Source: Streptomyces sp. Ru62 (GTDB taxonomy: Bacteria > Actinomycetota > Actinomycetes > Streptomycetales > Streptomycetaceae). Taken from it: a stretch of 64,000 nucleotides of DNA. The stretch lies in the NCBI RefSeq assembly GCF_002920615.1, contig NZ_PQSU01000022.1, positions 111,703 through 175,702 of the forward strand. The letters are read 5' to 3'. The notes under the pieces are model-generated. The model was not told the DNA's origin. It saw only the letters and a program-made list of their open reading frames with translations, and made no database searches. The translations under genes and the position numbers were made by a program. This document shows positions 7,407-15,684 of the stretch, piece after piece. Every line of letters begins with the position of its first letter. The first letter of the stretch is position 1.

Positions 7407-9462
7407 GCTGAGGCGCTTCGGGCGCGGGAAGCTTCCCAGGGCCGCCCTCGTCGCGCTGCTCGTGCTGCCCCTGCTGTACGGCGCCCTGTACCTGTGGTCG
7501 TTCTGGGACCCGTACGGCCGGCTGGACCGCATCCCGGTGGCCCTGGTGAACGACGACAAGGGCGCCACGGCGGGCGGCAAGAAGATCACCGCCGGTGACG
7601 ACATCGTCGACGGACTGCGCGACAGCCGGACCTTCGAGTGGCACGAGGTGAGTGACGAGGAGGCCCGCGCGGGGGTCGAGGACGGCACCTACTACCTGTC
7701 GCTGACCATGCCGGCCGACTTCAGTAGCCGGATCGCGTCCAGTTCCGGCGACTCCCCGGAGACCGGCGCCCTCCAGGTGCGCACCAACGACGCGAACAAC
7801 TACATCGTCGGCCAGATCTCCCGCACGGTCTTCAACGAGGTGCGCTCGGCCGCGTCCACCAAGGCCTCCCGGAGCTTCCTGGACAAGATCTTCGTGTCCT
7901 TCTCCGACATCCACGACAAGACCGTCACGGCCGCGCAGGGCGCCGACAAGCTGAACAGCGGGATCGGGAAGGCGGAGAAGGGCTCCAAGGACCTCGCTGA
8001 CGGGCTGAAGGACGCCAAGGGCGGCAGCGGCAAGCTGGCCAAGGGGCTGAAGAAGCTCGACACCGGTTCGGGCGACCTCCAGGAGGGCTCGCGCCAGGTG
8101 GCCGACGGCACCCAGGCGCTCGCCGACAAGGTCGACGGCGTCTACGCCCAGGCGGGCCCGTTCCTGAAGAACAACGAGAAGACGATCGGGGACACCGCAC
8201 GGCTGGTCTCCGACTCGGCGAAGGCGGTCAAGGACAACCTGGACGTGCTGGTGAAGCTCGCGCCCGGCGCCGCCAAGACCGCGCACGCCTCCTCCGCCGT
8301 CCTGGACGAGGTCTACAAGGCGCGCTGCGAGAGCGCGTCGCTCCCCGACCCGGCCTGCCCCGAGCTGAAGCGGGCCAGGACGGCCGCCGCCGAGGTGGCC
8401 ACCGTCGCCGACGACCTCAACACGCTGATCGCGGACCAGGACGGCGACCTGAAAACGATGCGGGACAACCTGGGCACCCTCCAGAAGCAGGCCGACGCCC
8501 TCGCCGAGCGCGCGCCGCACCTGTCCGAGGACGTCGAGGACGCCGTCAAGAAGATCGACAAGCTGAACACCGGGGCGCACCAGGTCGCCGCCGGTGCCGA
8601 GAAGCTGCACACCGGACTGGGCACCGCCCACACGGGTGCGGTCGCCCTGGACAAGGGCATCGGCACCGCGAAGTCGGGCGCCGAGACCCTCAACGGCGGC
8701 CTGTACAAGCTCTCCGACGGCTCCGGCAAGCTCGCCGGCGGACTGCACTCGGGCGCGAAGAAGATCCCGGACTACGACAAGCAGGACCGCGACCGGCGCA
8801 CCGGCGTGATGTCCGACCCGGTCCAGCTCGCCTCGCACGACCTGCACAGGGCGCCGAACTACGGCACCGGTTTCGCCCCCTACTTCATCCCGCTGTCGCT
8901 GTGGGTCGGCGCGATGGTGGCCTACATGCTGATCCCGCCGCTCAACCGGCGCGCCCTGGCGGCCGGTGCCTCCGCCTGGCGGATCGCGGTGGCCGGCTGG
9001 CTCCCGGTGGCCGCGGTGGGCGTGCTCCAGGTGGCCGCCCTGATGGCCGTGCTGCACTGGGCGGTCGGCCTGCAGATGCTGCGGGCGGCCGGCACGATCG
9101 GCTTCCTGTTCCTGGTCACGGCCTGCTTCGCGGCGATCGTGCAGTGGCTGAACGCCCGCTTCGGCGCGGCCGGCCGGATCCTCGTGCTCGCGCTGCTGAT
9201 GCTCCAGCTCACCTCGGCGGGCGGCACCTATCCCGTCCAGACCAGCCCGGGCTTCTTCAACGCGATCCACCCGTTCCTGCCGATGAGCTACATCGTGGAG
9301 GCGCTGCGCCGGCTGATCACGGGCGGCGGGCTCGGCCCGGTCTGGCTGGCGTGCGGTGTGCTCGCCGGGTTCACCGCCGGCGCCCTCGCGCTGACCGCCC
9401 TCGCGGCCCGCCGCCGCCAGGTGTGGACGCCGGCCCGGCTGCACCCGGAGCTGACCCTGTGA
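7378..9462 (+). CDS. YhgE/Pip family membrane protein
   Basis: 694 residues from ATG 7378 (GTG 7375 also possible), with GGAGG nine bases upstream inside the preceding gene. It has one N-terminal membrane helix (RAALVALLVLPLLYGALYLW), then the YhgE/Pip N-terminal motif RIPVALVNDDKGA. A long extracellular helical region follows, with repeated KLNSGIGKAEKGSKDL / LKKLDTGSGDL units, and then five or six C-terminal membrane helices with the family motif NAIHPFLPMSYIVEALRRLI. Relatives include phage infection protein and the type VII secretion component EsaA. It is ABC-2-permease-like and is paired with the ATPase-like gene just upstream. Confidence 0.9.
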   Translation: MRSPRLAALELRRFGRGKLPRAALVALLVLPLLYGALYLWSFWDPYGRLDRIPVALVNDDKGATAGGKKITAGDDIVDGLRDSRTFEWHEVSDEEARAGVEDGTYYLSLTMPADFSSRIASSSGDSPETGALQVRTNDANNYIVGQISRTVFNEVRSAASTKASRSFLDKIFVSFSDIHDKTVTAAQGADKLNSGIGKAEKGSKDLADGLKDAKGGSGKLAKGLKKLDTGSGDLQEGSRQVADGTQALADKVDGVYAQAGPFLKNNEKTIGDTARLVSDSAKAVKDNLDVLVKLAPGAAKTAHASSAVLDEVYKARCESASLPDPACPELKRARTAAAEVATVADDLNTLIADQDGDLKTMRDNLGTLQKQADALAERAPHLSEDVEDAVKKIDKLNTGAHQVAAGAEKLHTGLGTAHTGAVALDKGIGTAKSGAETLNGGLYKLSDGSGKLAGGLHSGAKKIPDYDKQDRDRRTGVMSDPVQLASHDLHRAPNYGTGFAPYFIPLSLWVGAMVAYMLIPPLNRRALAAGASAWRIAVAGWLPVAAVGVLQVAALMAVLHWAVGLQMLRAAGTIGFLFLVTACFAAIVQWLNARFGAAGRILVLALLMLQLTSAGGTYPVQTSPGFFNAIHPFLPMSYIVEALRRLITGGGLGPVWLACGVLAGFTAGALALTALAARRRQVWTPARLHPELTL

Positions 9463-9509
9463 TCCGGGGCGGGCGCCCGCACGCGCGCGTACCTGTGAGA
9501 ATCGGGGCC

Positions 9510-10139
9510 ATGGAAAGCAGCAGCGCCAAGGCCGGCGGCAGCACGCGCCGCGAGGCCACCCGGCAGAAGCTCTACGAGGCGGCCGTCACGCTCATCGCCG
9601 AGCAGGGCTTCTCCGCGACCACGGTGGACGAGATCGCCGAGCGGGCCGGGGTCGCGAAGGGCACGGTCTACTACAACTTCGCGAGCAAGTCCGTTCTCTT
9701 CGAGGAGCTGCTCAGGCACGGCGTCGGCCTGCTCACCGCCTCCCTGAAGGAAGCGGCCGAGCAGGCGGCGCGCGAGGGCCGCGGCAAGGTGGACGCCCTG
9801 GACGCGATGATCCGCGCGGGCCTGGTCTTCATCGACCGCTACCCGGCCTTCACCCAGCTGTACGTGGCCGAGCTGTGGCGCACCAACCGGGCCTGGCAGT
9901 CCACCCTGATGGTGGTGCGGCAGGAGGCGGTCGCGGTGGTGGAGGGGGTGCTGCGCGAAGGTGTGGCGGCCGGCGAGTTCAGCGACGAGATCGACGTCCA
10001 GCTGACGGCGGCGGCACTGGTCGGCATGGTCCTGGTGGCCGCGCTGGACTGGAAGTCGTTCCAGCCGGAGCGCTCCCTGGACGACGTGCACGCGGCGCTG
10101 TCCCGGCTGCTCCAGGGGCGGGTCAGCGGCAAGGTCTGA
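9510..10139 (+). CDS. TetR family transcriptional regulator
   Basis: 209 residues from ATG. The N-terminal HTH reads TRQKLYEAAVTLIAEQGFSATTVDEIAERAGVAKGTVYYNFASKSVLFEELL (about residues 18-70), a textbook TetR domain. The C-terminal ligand domain is of the TetR_C_33-like helical type. It follows YhgE/Pip by 47 bp on the same strand. By the usual logic it represses its own operon, most likely through the palindrome at 6374-6395. The inducer cannot be predicted. Confidence 0.93.
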   Translation: MESSSAKAGGSTRREATRQKLYEAAVTLIAEQGFSATTVDEIAERAGVAKGTVYYNFASKSVLFEELLRHGVGLLTASLKEAAEQAAREGRGKVDALDAMIRAGLVFIDRYPAFTQLYVAELWRTNRAWQSTLMVVRQEAVAVVEGVLREGVAAGEFSDEIDVQLTAAALVGMVLVAALDWKSFQPERSLDDVHAALSRLLQGRVSGKV

Positions 10140-10151
10140 GCGGGCGCCCGC

Positions 10152-10200
10152 GGGCCCGAGAGACGCACACGGGCCCGAGAGACGCACACGGCCCGAGAGG
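10152..10200 (+). repeat. 19-bp direct repeat, about 2.5 copies
   Basis: GGGCCCGAGAGACGCACAC occurs at 10152-10170 and again at 10171-10189, followed by a partial copy (GGCCCGAGAG). It lies just after the TetR stop and is non-coding. It may be slippage-prone. Confidence 0.85.
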
Positions 10201-10210
10201 GTTACGCGGA

Positions 10211-10239
10211 AGGCGCCGGTCCGCTGTGGACCGGCGCCT
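10211..10239 (+). terminator. terminator hairpin of the ABC/YhgE/TetR operon
   Basis: Perfect 12-bp stem AGGCGCCGGTCC with its complement around the loop GCTGT, followed by CCCCCTT. It lies 70 bp after the TetR stop. Confidence 0.75.
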
Positions 10240-10530
10240 CCCCCTTCCCCGTGCCGCCACCGGGATTCCCCCGTTCTCCCCCGTTCCTCCCGGTGGCTCC
10301 CCCGTTGCTCCCCCGTACTTCCCTCCCGTACTCCCCGTACGGGCTCCCCCGTCGCGGACCCCCGTGGTGGTCTTCCCCCGAGGCCCCCGTGTCTCGCTTC
10401 CGCCGACGGATCGGCGGAAGGAGCGGCCAGGGGGCGGGCGCCGTTCCGCCGCCCCGTGTCGGCGGTGCCGGGCCGCGCCCCTCTGCCGTGCCTCCACTCT
10501 CCCGTCCGCACCGGTCCCGGCCCATCCGCG

Positions 10531-10567
10531 CGCGTACTCATCTGGCCGTCTGAGTACGCGTACTCAG
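10531..10567. promoter_or_regulatory. nested palindromes built from CGTACTCA half-sites
   Basis: Three half-sites alternate in orientation: CGCGTACTCA (10531-10540), TGAGTACGCG (10551-10560) and CGTACTCAG (10559-10567). The first two form a perfect 10-bp inverted repeat with a 10-bp spacer. The last two form a perfect 18-bp palindrome at 10550-10567. The block ends about 40 bp before the likely -10 of the DUF4126 gene. This is an operator candidate; the binding protein is unknown to me. Confidence 0.6.
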
Positions 10568-10621
10568 CCGTCCGCGCGCGTGCCCACGCCTGTGGTCCGC
10601 CGCCTGGCTACGATCGCGTCC

Positions 10622-11224
10622 GTGTCCGTACTCCCTCTGGTCTTCACGAGCGGCTGGGCCAGCGGCATCAACGCCTACGCGGTGGTGCTGCTGCTCGGTC
10701 TCTTCGGTGCGACCGGGGTCGCCGACGACGTCCCGCAGACGTTGCAGCGCCCCGAGGTGCTGATCGTCGCGGGTGTGCTGTTCCTGTGCGAGGCCGTCGC
10801 CGACAAGATCCCCTACGTCGACTCGCTGTGGGACTCCGTGCACACGGTGGTCCGGCCGCTCGCCGGTGCCTGGGTCGGGGCGCTGCTCGCCGGGCAGAGC
10901 GGCTCGCTCTCCGATGTGGCGGCCGGCCTGATCGGCGGTTCGACGGCGCTGGCGAGCCACACCGTGAAGGCCGGGACGCGGATGGCGGTCAACACCTCCC
11001 CCGAGCCGTTCAGCAACATCGCGCTGAGCCTCGCCGAGGATCTCGGGGTCGGGGGCATCGTCACCTTCGCGGTGTTCCATCCGGAGGCGGCGGCGGTCGT
11101 CGCGGCCGTCCTGCTGGCCGGCGGGCTGCTGACCCTGCTGTTCCTCGTCTCGCGCATCCGCCGCTTCCTGCGTCGCCGGGCCCAGCGCCGGGAGGAGCGG
11201 CGCCTCGCCTCACGGGCCCCCTGA
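10622..11224 (+). CDS. DUF4126 membrane protein
   Basis: 200 residues from GTG 10622. I chose this start because TACGAT lies seven bases upstream, which fits a leaderless transcript; GTGs at 10580 and 10592 would add 10-14 residues with no ribosome site. The N-terminus VLPLVFTSGWASGINAYAVVLLLGLFG and the motif IPYVDSLWDSVHTVVRPLAGA are typical of DUF4126. About four to five membrane helices are followed by an Arg-rich tail (RRFLRRRAQRREERR). Function unknown. A flavoprotein gene follows 58 bp downstream from its own promoter. Confidence 0.82.
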   Translation: MSVLPLVFTSGWASGINAYAVVLLLGLFGATGVADDVPQTLQRPEVLIVAGVLFLCEAVADKIPYVDSLWDSVHTVVRPLAGAWVGALLAGQSGSLSDVAAGLIGGSTALASHTVKAGTRMAVNTSPEPFSNIALSLAEDLGVGGIVTFAVFHPEAAAVVAAVLLAGGLLTLLFLVSRIRRFLRRRAQRREERRLASRAP

Positions 11225-11282
11225 CCTGCGCCCAAGGCGCCCGGCGACCGGGGTGTCAGTGGCGGTCGATAAAGTCACGGGC

Positions 11283-12818
11283 ATGGCACGGATTGCGGTG
11301 ATCGGCGCCGGAATGGGCGCGATGGCGGCCGCCGCCCGGCTGGCCGTCGCGGGCCACCGGGTGACGGTGTACGAACGGACGGAGACGTACGGCGGCGCGG
11401 TGCGCCGGTTCGAGCGGGACGGGTTCCGCTTCGACACGGGCCCGGGACTGCTGACACTGCCCGCCGTGTACCGCGACCTGTTCATCAAGACCGGCAAGGA
11501 ACCGCTGGAGGACCTCGTCGAGCTGGTGCAGGTCGACCCGTCCTCGCGGCACGTCTTCGCGGACGGCACGGAGGTGTCCCTGCCCAACGCCTCCCGCGCG
11601 GGCGTCGTCGCGGCGCTGGACGAGGCGCTGGGCGCGGGGGCGGGCGAGCGCTGGGGCGACTTCCTGGTGCGCGCCCGCGAGGCCTGGGACCGCACCCGCC
11701 GGCCGCTGCTGGAGGAGCCGCTGTGGCCCAACTGGCAGGTGCTGGCCGACAAGGAACCGTATCCGGGCACCACGTACAAGCGGTTGCTGGGCCGGCGTCG
11801 CGTGGTCAAGCTGTTCGAGATCGGCAGGCGGGAACTGCGCGACGCCCGGCTGGCCCAGTTGCTGGACGGCTACGCGCTCGCGTACGGCGTCGACCCGGGC
11901 ACCGCCCCGGCGAGCGCGGCCGTGCTGCCCTACATGGAGCACGCCTTCGGCACCTGGTACGTGCGCGGCGGCATCCGCGAGCTGGCGCGCGCGGTGTACG
12001 AGCGGTGCCGGAAACGGCGGGTCGAGTTCGTCTTCGGCGCCGAGGTCACCGGGATCGTGGAGAAGGACGGCCGCGCGGCCGGGGTGGAGCTGGGTGGGGG
12101 CACCTCCCAGGCTCTCGGCTCTGGGGGAGGCACGGTGGCCGACGCGGACTTCGTGGTCGCCCAGGGCCCGTGGAGGCTGCGCGACCTGACGGGCCGGCAG
12201 GTGTACGGGGCGGAGGGCGTCGAACCGGAGCCGGAGAACCGGTATCCGGGCCGGGTGGTCGTGTGCCTGGCGCTGCGCGGGGCACGGGAGCCCGGCGCGG
12301 TGCACCGCACGGTGGTGCACGCGGCCGACGACGAAGGCGATCTGGATCTGTTCCGGCACGGCGTGCTGCCCGACCTGCCGACGACCGTCGTCGACCGGCC
12401 GGACGACCCGGCCCTGCGCCCCGACGGGGAGCACGAGAGCGTGGTGCTGACGGCGACGGTGCCGTCGGCGACGGAGTACGACTGGGCGGCGCCCGGTGCC
12501 GCCGACGCCTTCGCGGACCGGATGGTCGCCGCCGCCGAGCGGGCTGTGCCGGGGCTGCGCGAGCGGGTGCTGTGGCGCGAGGTCCGCACACCGCTGGACA
12601 CCGAGCGGGAGACGGGAGCCGTGGGCGGTGCCGTGCCGCCGCCCGCGCTGGCCGCGCCGGAGGGCGTGCTGCATCCGGCCAACTCCACGGCGCTGCCGGG
12701 CCTGTTCGCCGTCGGCGGCTGGTCCCACCCGGGCGGCGGCCTCCCGCACGCCGGCATGTCCGGCGCGCTGGTGGCCGGCCTGATCGTGGAGGGCCCGGAC
12801 TTCCGCGGCTCGCAGTGA
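11283..12818 (+). CDS. phytoene-desaturase-like NAD(P)/FAD oxidoreductase
   Basis: 511 residues from ATG 11283. TAAAGT seven bases upstream suggests a leaderless message. The dinucleotide-binding motif is VIGAGMGAMAAAARLAVAGHRVTVYERTETYGG (residues 5-37). The C-terminal FAD-contact region is VGGWSHPGGGLPHAGMSGALVAG, as in the CrtI/amine-oxidase family. About residues 271-284 are a Gly/Ser-rich insertion encoded by an inverted-repeat element (12092-12133) that looks like an in-frame insertion. No carotenoid genes adjoin it, so the substrate is unknown. Confidence 0.85.
   Translation: MARIAVIGAGMGAMAAAARLAVAGHRVTVYERTETYGGAVRRFERDGFRFDTGPGLLTLPAVYRDLFIKTGKEPLEDLVELVQVDPSSRHVFADGTEVSLPNASRAGVVAALDEALGAGAGERWGDFLVRAREAWDRTRRPLLEEPLWPNWQVLADKEPYPGTTYKRLLGRRRVVKLFEIGRRELRDARLAQLLDGYALAYGVDPGTAPASAAVLPYMEHAFGTWYVRGGIRELARAVYERCRKRRVEFVFGAEVTGIVEKDGRAAGVELGGGTSQALGSGGGTVADADFVVAQGPWRLRDLTGRQVYGAEGVEPEPENRYPGRVVVCLALRGAREPGAVHRTVVHAADDEGDLDLFRHGVLPDLPTTVVDRPDDPALRPDGEHESVVLTATVPSATEYDWAAPGAADAFADRMVAAAERAVPGLRERVLWREVRTPLDTERETGAVGGAVPPPALAAPEGVLHPANSTALPGLFAVGGWSHPGGGLPHAGMSGALVAGLIVEGPDFRGSQ
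12092..12133. repeat. intragenic GC-rich hairpin element, in frame
   Basis: A G-run (GGGTGGGGGCACCTCCCAG) and a C/G-rich return (CTGGGGGAGGCAC) flank CTCTCGGCT. It encodes GGGTSQALGSGGGT inside the flavoprotein. The pattern (CCTCCC...CTCGGCT...GGGGGAGG) resembles the element at 21202-21244 and small palindromic repeats I know to be scattered in Streptomyces genes. Confidence 0.6.
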
Positions 12819-12925
12819 ACGGGCTCCACGGGCCCCGGTGAACGGCGGGTTCGCGCCGGACGCCCGCGGGGGAACGGGCTCCCGCCGGTCGCCCCCAGGC
12901 TGTCTGTGAGCCGGGGGCCGGACGG

Positions 12926-13864
12926 TCAGAAGCGGTACTGCTCGTCGTACCCGGCCCCGGACTGCGGCTGCTGTCCGCCCTGCTGGTGGGGATACGGCTG
13001 TTCCTGCGGGAGTTCGCCGCCGTAGGTCTCGTCGGTGCGCTGCTGCGGCACCCACACCCCGCCGGCCGGGGTCTCGCCGTAACCGCCGGTGGCGTACGGG
13101 TCCTGCGCGTAGCCCTGCTGCTGCCCGTACTGCTGGCCGTACCCCTGGTCGTAGGAGCCGTAGGGCTGGCTGCCGATGTACGGGTCGGAGTAGTTGGCGT
13201 ACCCCTGCTGGGCCGCGCTGTCGTAGTCGTAACCCTGCTGGCCGTAGCCGGAGTAGTCGTAGGCGTAGCTCTGCTGGTCGCCCTGCTGGGCGGTGTGCGC
13301 GTGCGCGGGATCGCCGTAGACGCCGTAGTTGCCGGTGTCGTCGGGGATGGGCTGCGGCTCGTAGACGGCGGTGGTCTCGGCGGCGGTGGGATCGGCCGTC
13401 CGGGCGGCGGCCGGGGTGAACACGTCGTCGCGGTCGTAGTCGTCGTCGTAGTCGCCGTGCGCCTGGCCGTAGGGACCGTGGCCGGTGGCGTGCTCGGGGT
13501 CGCCGTCGTCGGCGGCCGGGGCGAACTCGGGGTCGGCGCCCTGCGGGTCCGGTGCGTGCCGGTCCGCCCGGCCGCGGCGCCGCTTGCTGCCGGTCGCCGC
13601 CTCGGGGCCGGGCCGCTTGACCGCCCAGCCGGAGGCGAAGCCGCGGCGGAACGACAGCGTGACGTAGGTCTGGCCGACCGCGAAGGCGATCGCGCCCAGC
13701 CCGATCACGATGACGGACGGCATCAGCACGCCGACCACGACGCCGAGGAAGCCGCCGAAGGCGAGGAGGCGCCAGCGCAGCCGCGCCTTGTACTGCAGCA
13801 GTACCTCGCCCAGCAACCACAGCGCGACGCCGCCGAACGCGATGTAGAGGACCGTCCAGCCCAT
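12926..13864 (-). CDS. two-TM protein with long Tyr/Gln-rich low-complexity tail
   Basis: 312 residues from ATG with GGGAGAGGGG upstream. Two or three membrane helices lie in the first 70 residues (MGWTVLYIAFGGVALWLLGE..., then VVVGVLMPSVIVIGLGAIAFAVG). The remaining 240 residues are low complexity: an acidic section (GDYDDDYDRDD) and then a prion-like stretch rich in Tyr, Gln and Gly (YGQQYGQQQGYAQDPYATGGY). It sits between the flavoprotein (convergent) and metF. I do not recognise a characterised family. The tail may be an interaction or condensate-forming segment. Confidence 0.8.
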   Translation of the reverse strand: MGWTVLYIAFGGVALWLLGEVLLQYKARLRWRLLAFGGFLGVVVGVLMPSVIVIGLGAIAFAVGQTYVTLSFRRGFASGWAVKRPGPEAATGSKRRRGRADRHAPDPQGADPEFAPAADDGDPEHATGHGPYGQAHGDYDDDYDRDDVFTPAAARTADPTAAETTAVYEPQPIPDDTGNYGVYGDPAHAHTAQQGDQQSYAYDYSGYGQQGYDYDSAAQQGYANYSDPYIGSQPYGSYDQGYGQQYGQQQGYAQDPYATGGYGETPAGGVWVPQQRTDETYGGELPQEQPYPHQQGGQQPQSGAGYDEQYRF

Positions 13865-13920
13865 GTACGCCCCTCTCCCAGTGACCGCTACGCAGTGTGT
13901 CGTATCGCGGTGCGGCCGGT

Positions 13921-14844
13921 CTAGGCCTGCGGGGGGTGGTGCAGGCCCAGGTTCTCGTAGATTTCCAGGGTCGCCGTGGAGTTGTTGAGCGTGATGAAGT
14001 GCAGTCCGGGCACTCCCTCGGCCAGCAGCCGCGCGCAGAACTCCGTGGCGAACTCGATACCGATGGAGCGTACCGCCGCGGGATCGTCCTTCGCTGTGAG
14101 GATCCGCTCTTTCAGGGCGTCCGGGACATGGGCGTTGCTGAGCTTCGGCAACCGTTCCAGCATCTTCACACTGGTGACGGGCAGGACTTCCGGGATGACC
14201 GGGGTCTCGCAGCCCGCGGCCGCCACGCGGTCGCGCAGGCGCAGATACGACTCCGGCTGGAAGAACATCTGTGTGATGGCGTAGTCGGCGCCCGCACGGC
14301 ACTTGTCCACGAAGTGGGCGACATCGGTGTCCCAGTCCGCGGAACGCGGGTGCATCTCCGGGAACGCGGCGACGCCGACGCAGAAGTCGCCCGACTCCTT
14401 GATGAGCCGGACGAGTTCGGCCGCGTAGGTCAGGCCGCGCGGGTGTGGCACCCACTCGCCCATCGGGTCGCCGGGCGGGTCGCCGCGCACGGCGAGCATG
14501 TTGCGGATGCCGGCGTCCGCGTACTGGCCGATGATGTTGCGCAGTTCGGCGATGGAGTGGTCGACCGCGGTGAGGTGGGCGACCGGGGTCAGCGTGGTGT
14601 CCGCGACGATCTGCTGGGTCTCCTTGACCGTGCCCGCGCGGGTGGAACCGCCGGCGCCGTAGGTCACGGAGACGAAGTCCGGGGCGACCGCCTCGACCCG
14701 GCGGAGCGCGCTCCACAGGTTCCGCTCGCCCTTCGGGGTCTTCGGCGCCGAGAACTCGAACGAGTACGTCGTCTTGCCGGTGGCGAGGATGTCGCGCACG
14801 GTGCGTGCGCGATCAGTCCTGGTGGATGCGGTTCCGAGGGCCAT
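13921..14844 (-). CDS. metF: 5,10-methylenetetrahydrofolate reductase
   Basis: 307 residues from ATG. TAACCT six bases upstream suggests a leaderless transcript. It reduces methylene-THF to methyl-THF for methionine synthesis using FAD. The MetF barrel shows YSFEFSAPKTPKGE with the expected catalytic Glu30, VSVTYGAGGSTR, RNMLAVRGDPPGD with Asp122 at the FAD/folate site, and DYAITQMFFQPESY. Length is normal for the family. The gene is monocistronic or read together with thiE upstream. Very confident. Confidence 0.96.
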   Translation of the reverse strand: MALGTASTRTDRARTVRDILATGKTTYSFEFSAPKTPKGERNLWSALRRVEAVAPDFVSVTYGAGGSTRAGTVKETQQIVADTTLTPVAHLTAVDHSIAELRNIIGQYADAGIRNMLAVRGDPPGDPMGEWVPHPRGLTYAAELVRLIKESGDFCVGVAAFPEMHPRSADWDTDVAHFVDKCRAGADYAITQMFFQPESYLRLRDRVAAAGCETPVIPEVLPVTSVKMLERLPKLSNAHVPDALKERILTAKDDPAAVRSIGIEFATEFCARLLAEGVPGLHFITLNNSTATLEIYENLGLHHPPQA

Positions 14845-14914
14845 ACCGGCAGGTTAGCCAGGGGTGGGCGGTCCCCCAACCGGATGCCGGGAATTTGCCC
14901 GAATTGCCGCTCTC

Positions 14915-14933
14915 CTGTCCAGCAGATGGACAG
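14915..14933 (-). terminator. short hairpin after thiE
   Basis: Perfect 7-bp stem CTGTCCA with its complement around GCAGA, eight bases past the thiE stop. A modest hairpin; it may only partly separate thiE from metF. Confidence 0.45.
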
Positions 14934-14940
14934 AACGGCT

Positions 14941-15591
14941 CTAGCGGGCGTCCCGCAGCCGCTTCGCGAACTGCGTCGCCGCCGCGCCCGGGTCGTCCGC
15001 CTCGGTGATCGCGCGGACCACGACCACCCGGCGGGCACCTGCGTCCAGCACCTGGTCCAGGTTGCCGAGGTCGATGCCGCCGATGGCGAACCAGGGGCGG
15101 TCGGTGCCGAGGCCCGCCGCGTAGCGGACCAGGTCCAGGCCGGGGGCGTGGCGGCCGGGCTTGGTCGGGGTGGGCCAGCAGGGACCGGTGCAGAAGTAGT
15201 CCACGCCCTCCTGGACGGCGGCAGCGGCGGCCTCCGCCTCGGCGTGCGTGGAGCGGCCGATCAGCACCCGGTCGCCGAGGATCGCCCGGGCCGCGGGGAC
15301 CGGGAGATCGCCCTGGCCGAGGTGGAGCACGTCGGCGCGGGCGGCGTGGGCGACGTCGGCCCGGTCGTTGACCGCGAGCAGCTTGCCGTGCCGGGCGCAC
15401 GCGTCGGCGAAGACCTCCAGGTGTTCCAGTTCCTCTGCGGCCTCCATGCCCTTGTCCCGCAGTTGCACGACGTCGACACCGCCGGCCAGGACCGCGTCCA
15501 GGAACTCGGGCAGGTCGCCCTGGCGCTTGCGGGCGTCCGTGCAGAGGTACAGGCGGGCGTCGGCGAGCGCGGCGCGGGCGGTGTCGGACAT
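14941..15591 (-). CDS. thiE: thiamine phosphate synthase
   Basis: 216 residues from ATG with GGGGGGAC upstream. It joins HMP-PP and the thiazole phosphate to give thiamine phosphate. ThiE barrel motifs are VQLRDKGM (pyrophosphate loop), AVNDRADVA, DVLHLGQGDLP, YFCTGPCWPTPTKPG (the TPTK loop) and FAIGGIDLGN. The divergent thiO-thiS-thiG operon 2.4 kb away carries the TPP riboswitch; I see no riboswitch in front of thiE itself. Confidence 0.96.
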   Translation of the reverse strand: MSDTARAALADARLYLCTDARKRQGDLPEFLDAVLAGGVDVVQLRDKGMEAAEELEHLEVFADACARHGKLLAVNDRADVAHAARADVLHLGQGDLPVPAARAILGDRVLIGRSTHAEAEAAAAAVQEGVDYFCTGPCWPTPTKPGRHAPGLDLVRYAAGLGTDRPWFAIGGIDLGNLDQVLDAGARRVVVVRAITEADDPGAAATQFAKRLRDAR

Positions 15592-15684
15592 GCGTGGGTC
15601 CCCCCGTGGTCGGTGTCCCTGGCGGTGGTGCGCGGTGGCGTACGGGCGTCCGGCCCGCACGCCACCTGCCTGCTGCGGATCGGC

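Larger units (their letters stand above)
10140..10621. other. long intergenic region after the TetR gene
   Basis: About 480 bases without a supportable gene. It contains the 19-bp direct repeats, the hairpin at 10211-10239, a C-rich stretch with repeated CCCCCGT words (10240-10400), and the nested GTACTCA palindromes at 10531-10567. The open frames running through it lack ribosome sites and have repeat-like composition, so I call none. Confidence 0.55.

Noticed and set aside
7384..9444. Long antisense frame opposite YhgE/Pip
   Set aside because: Shadow of third-position GC bias; no ribosome site and no recognisable motif.
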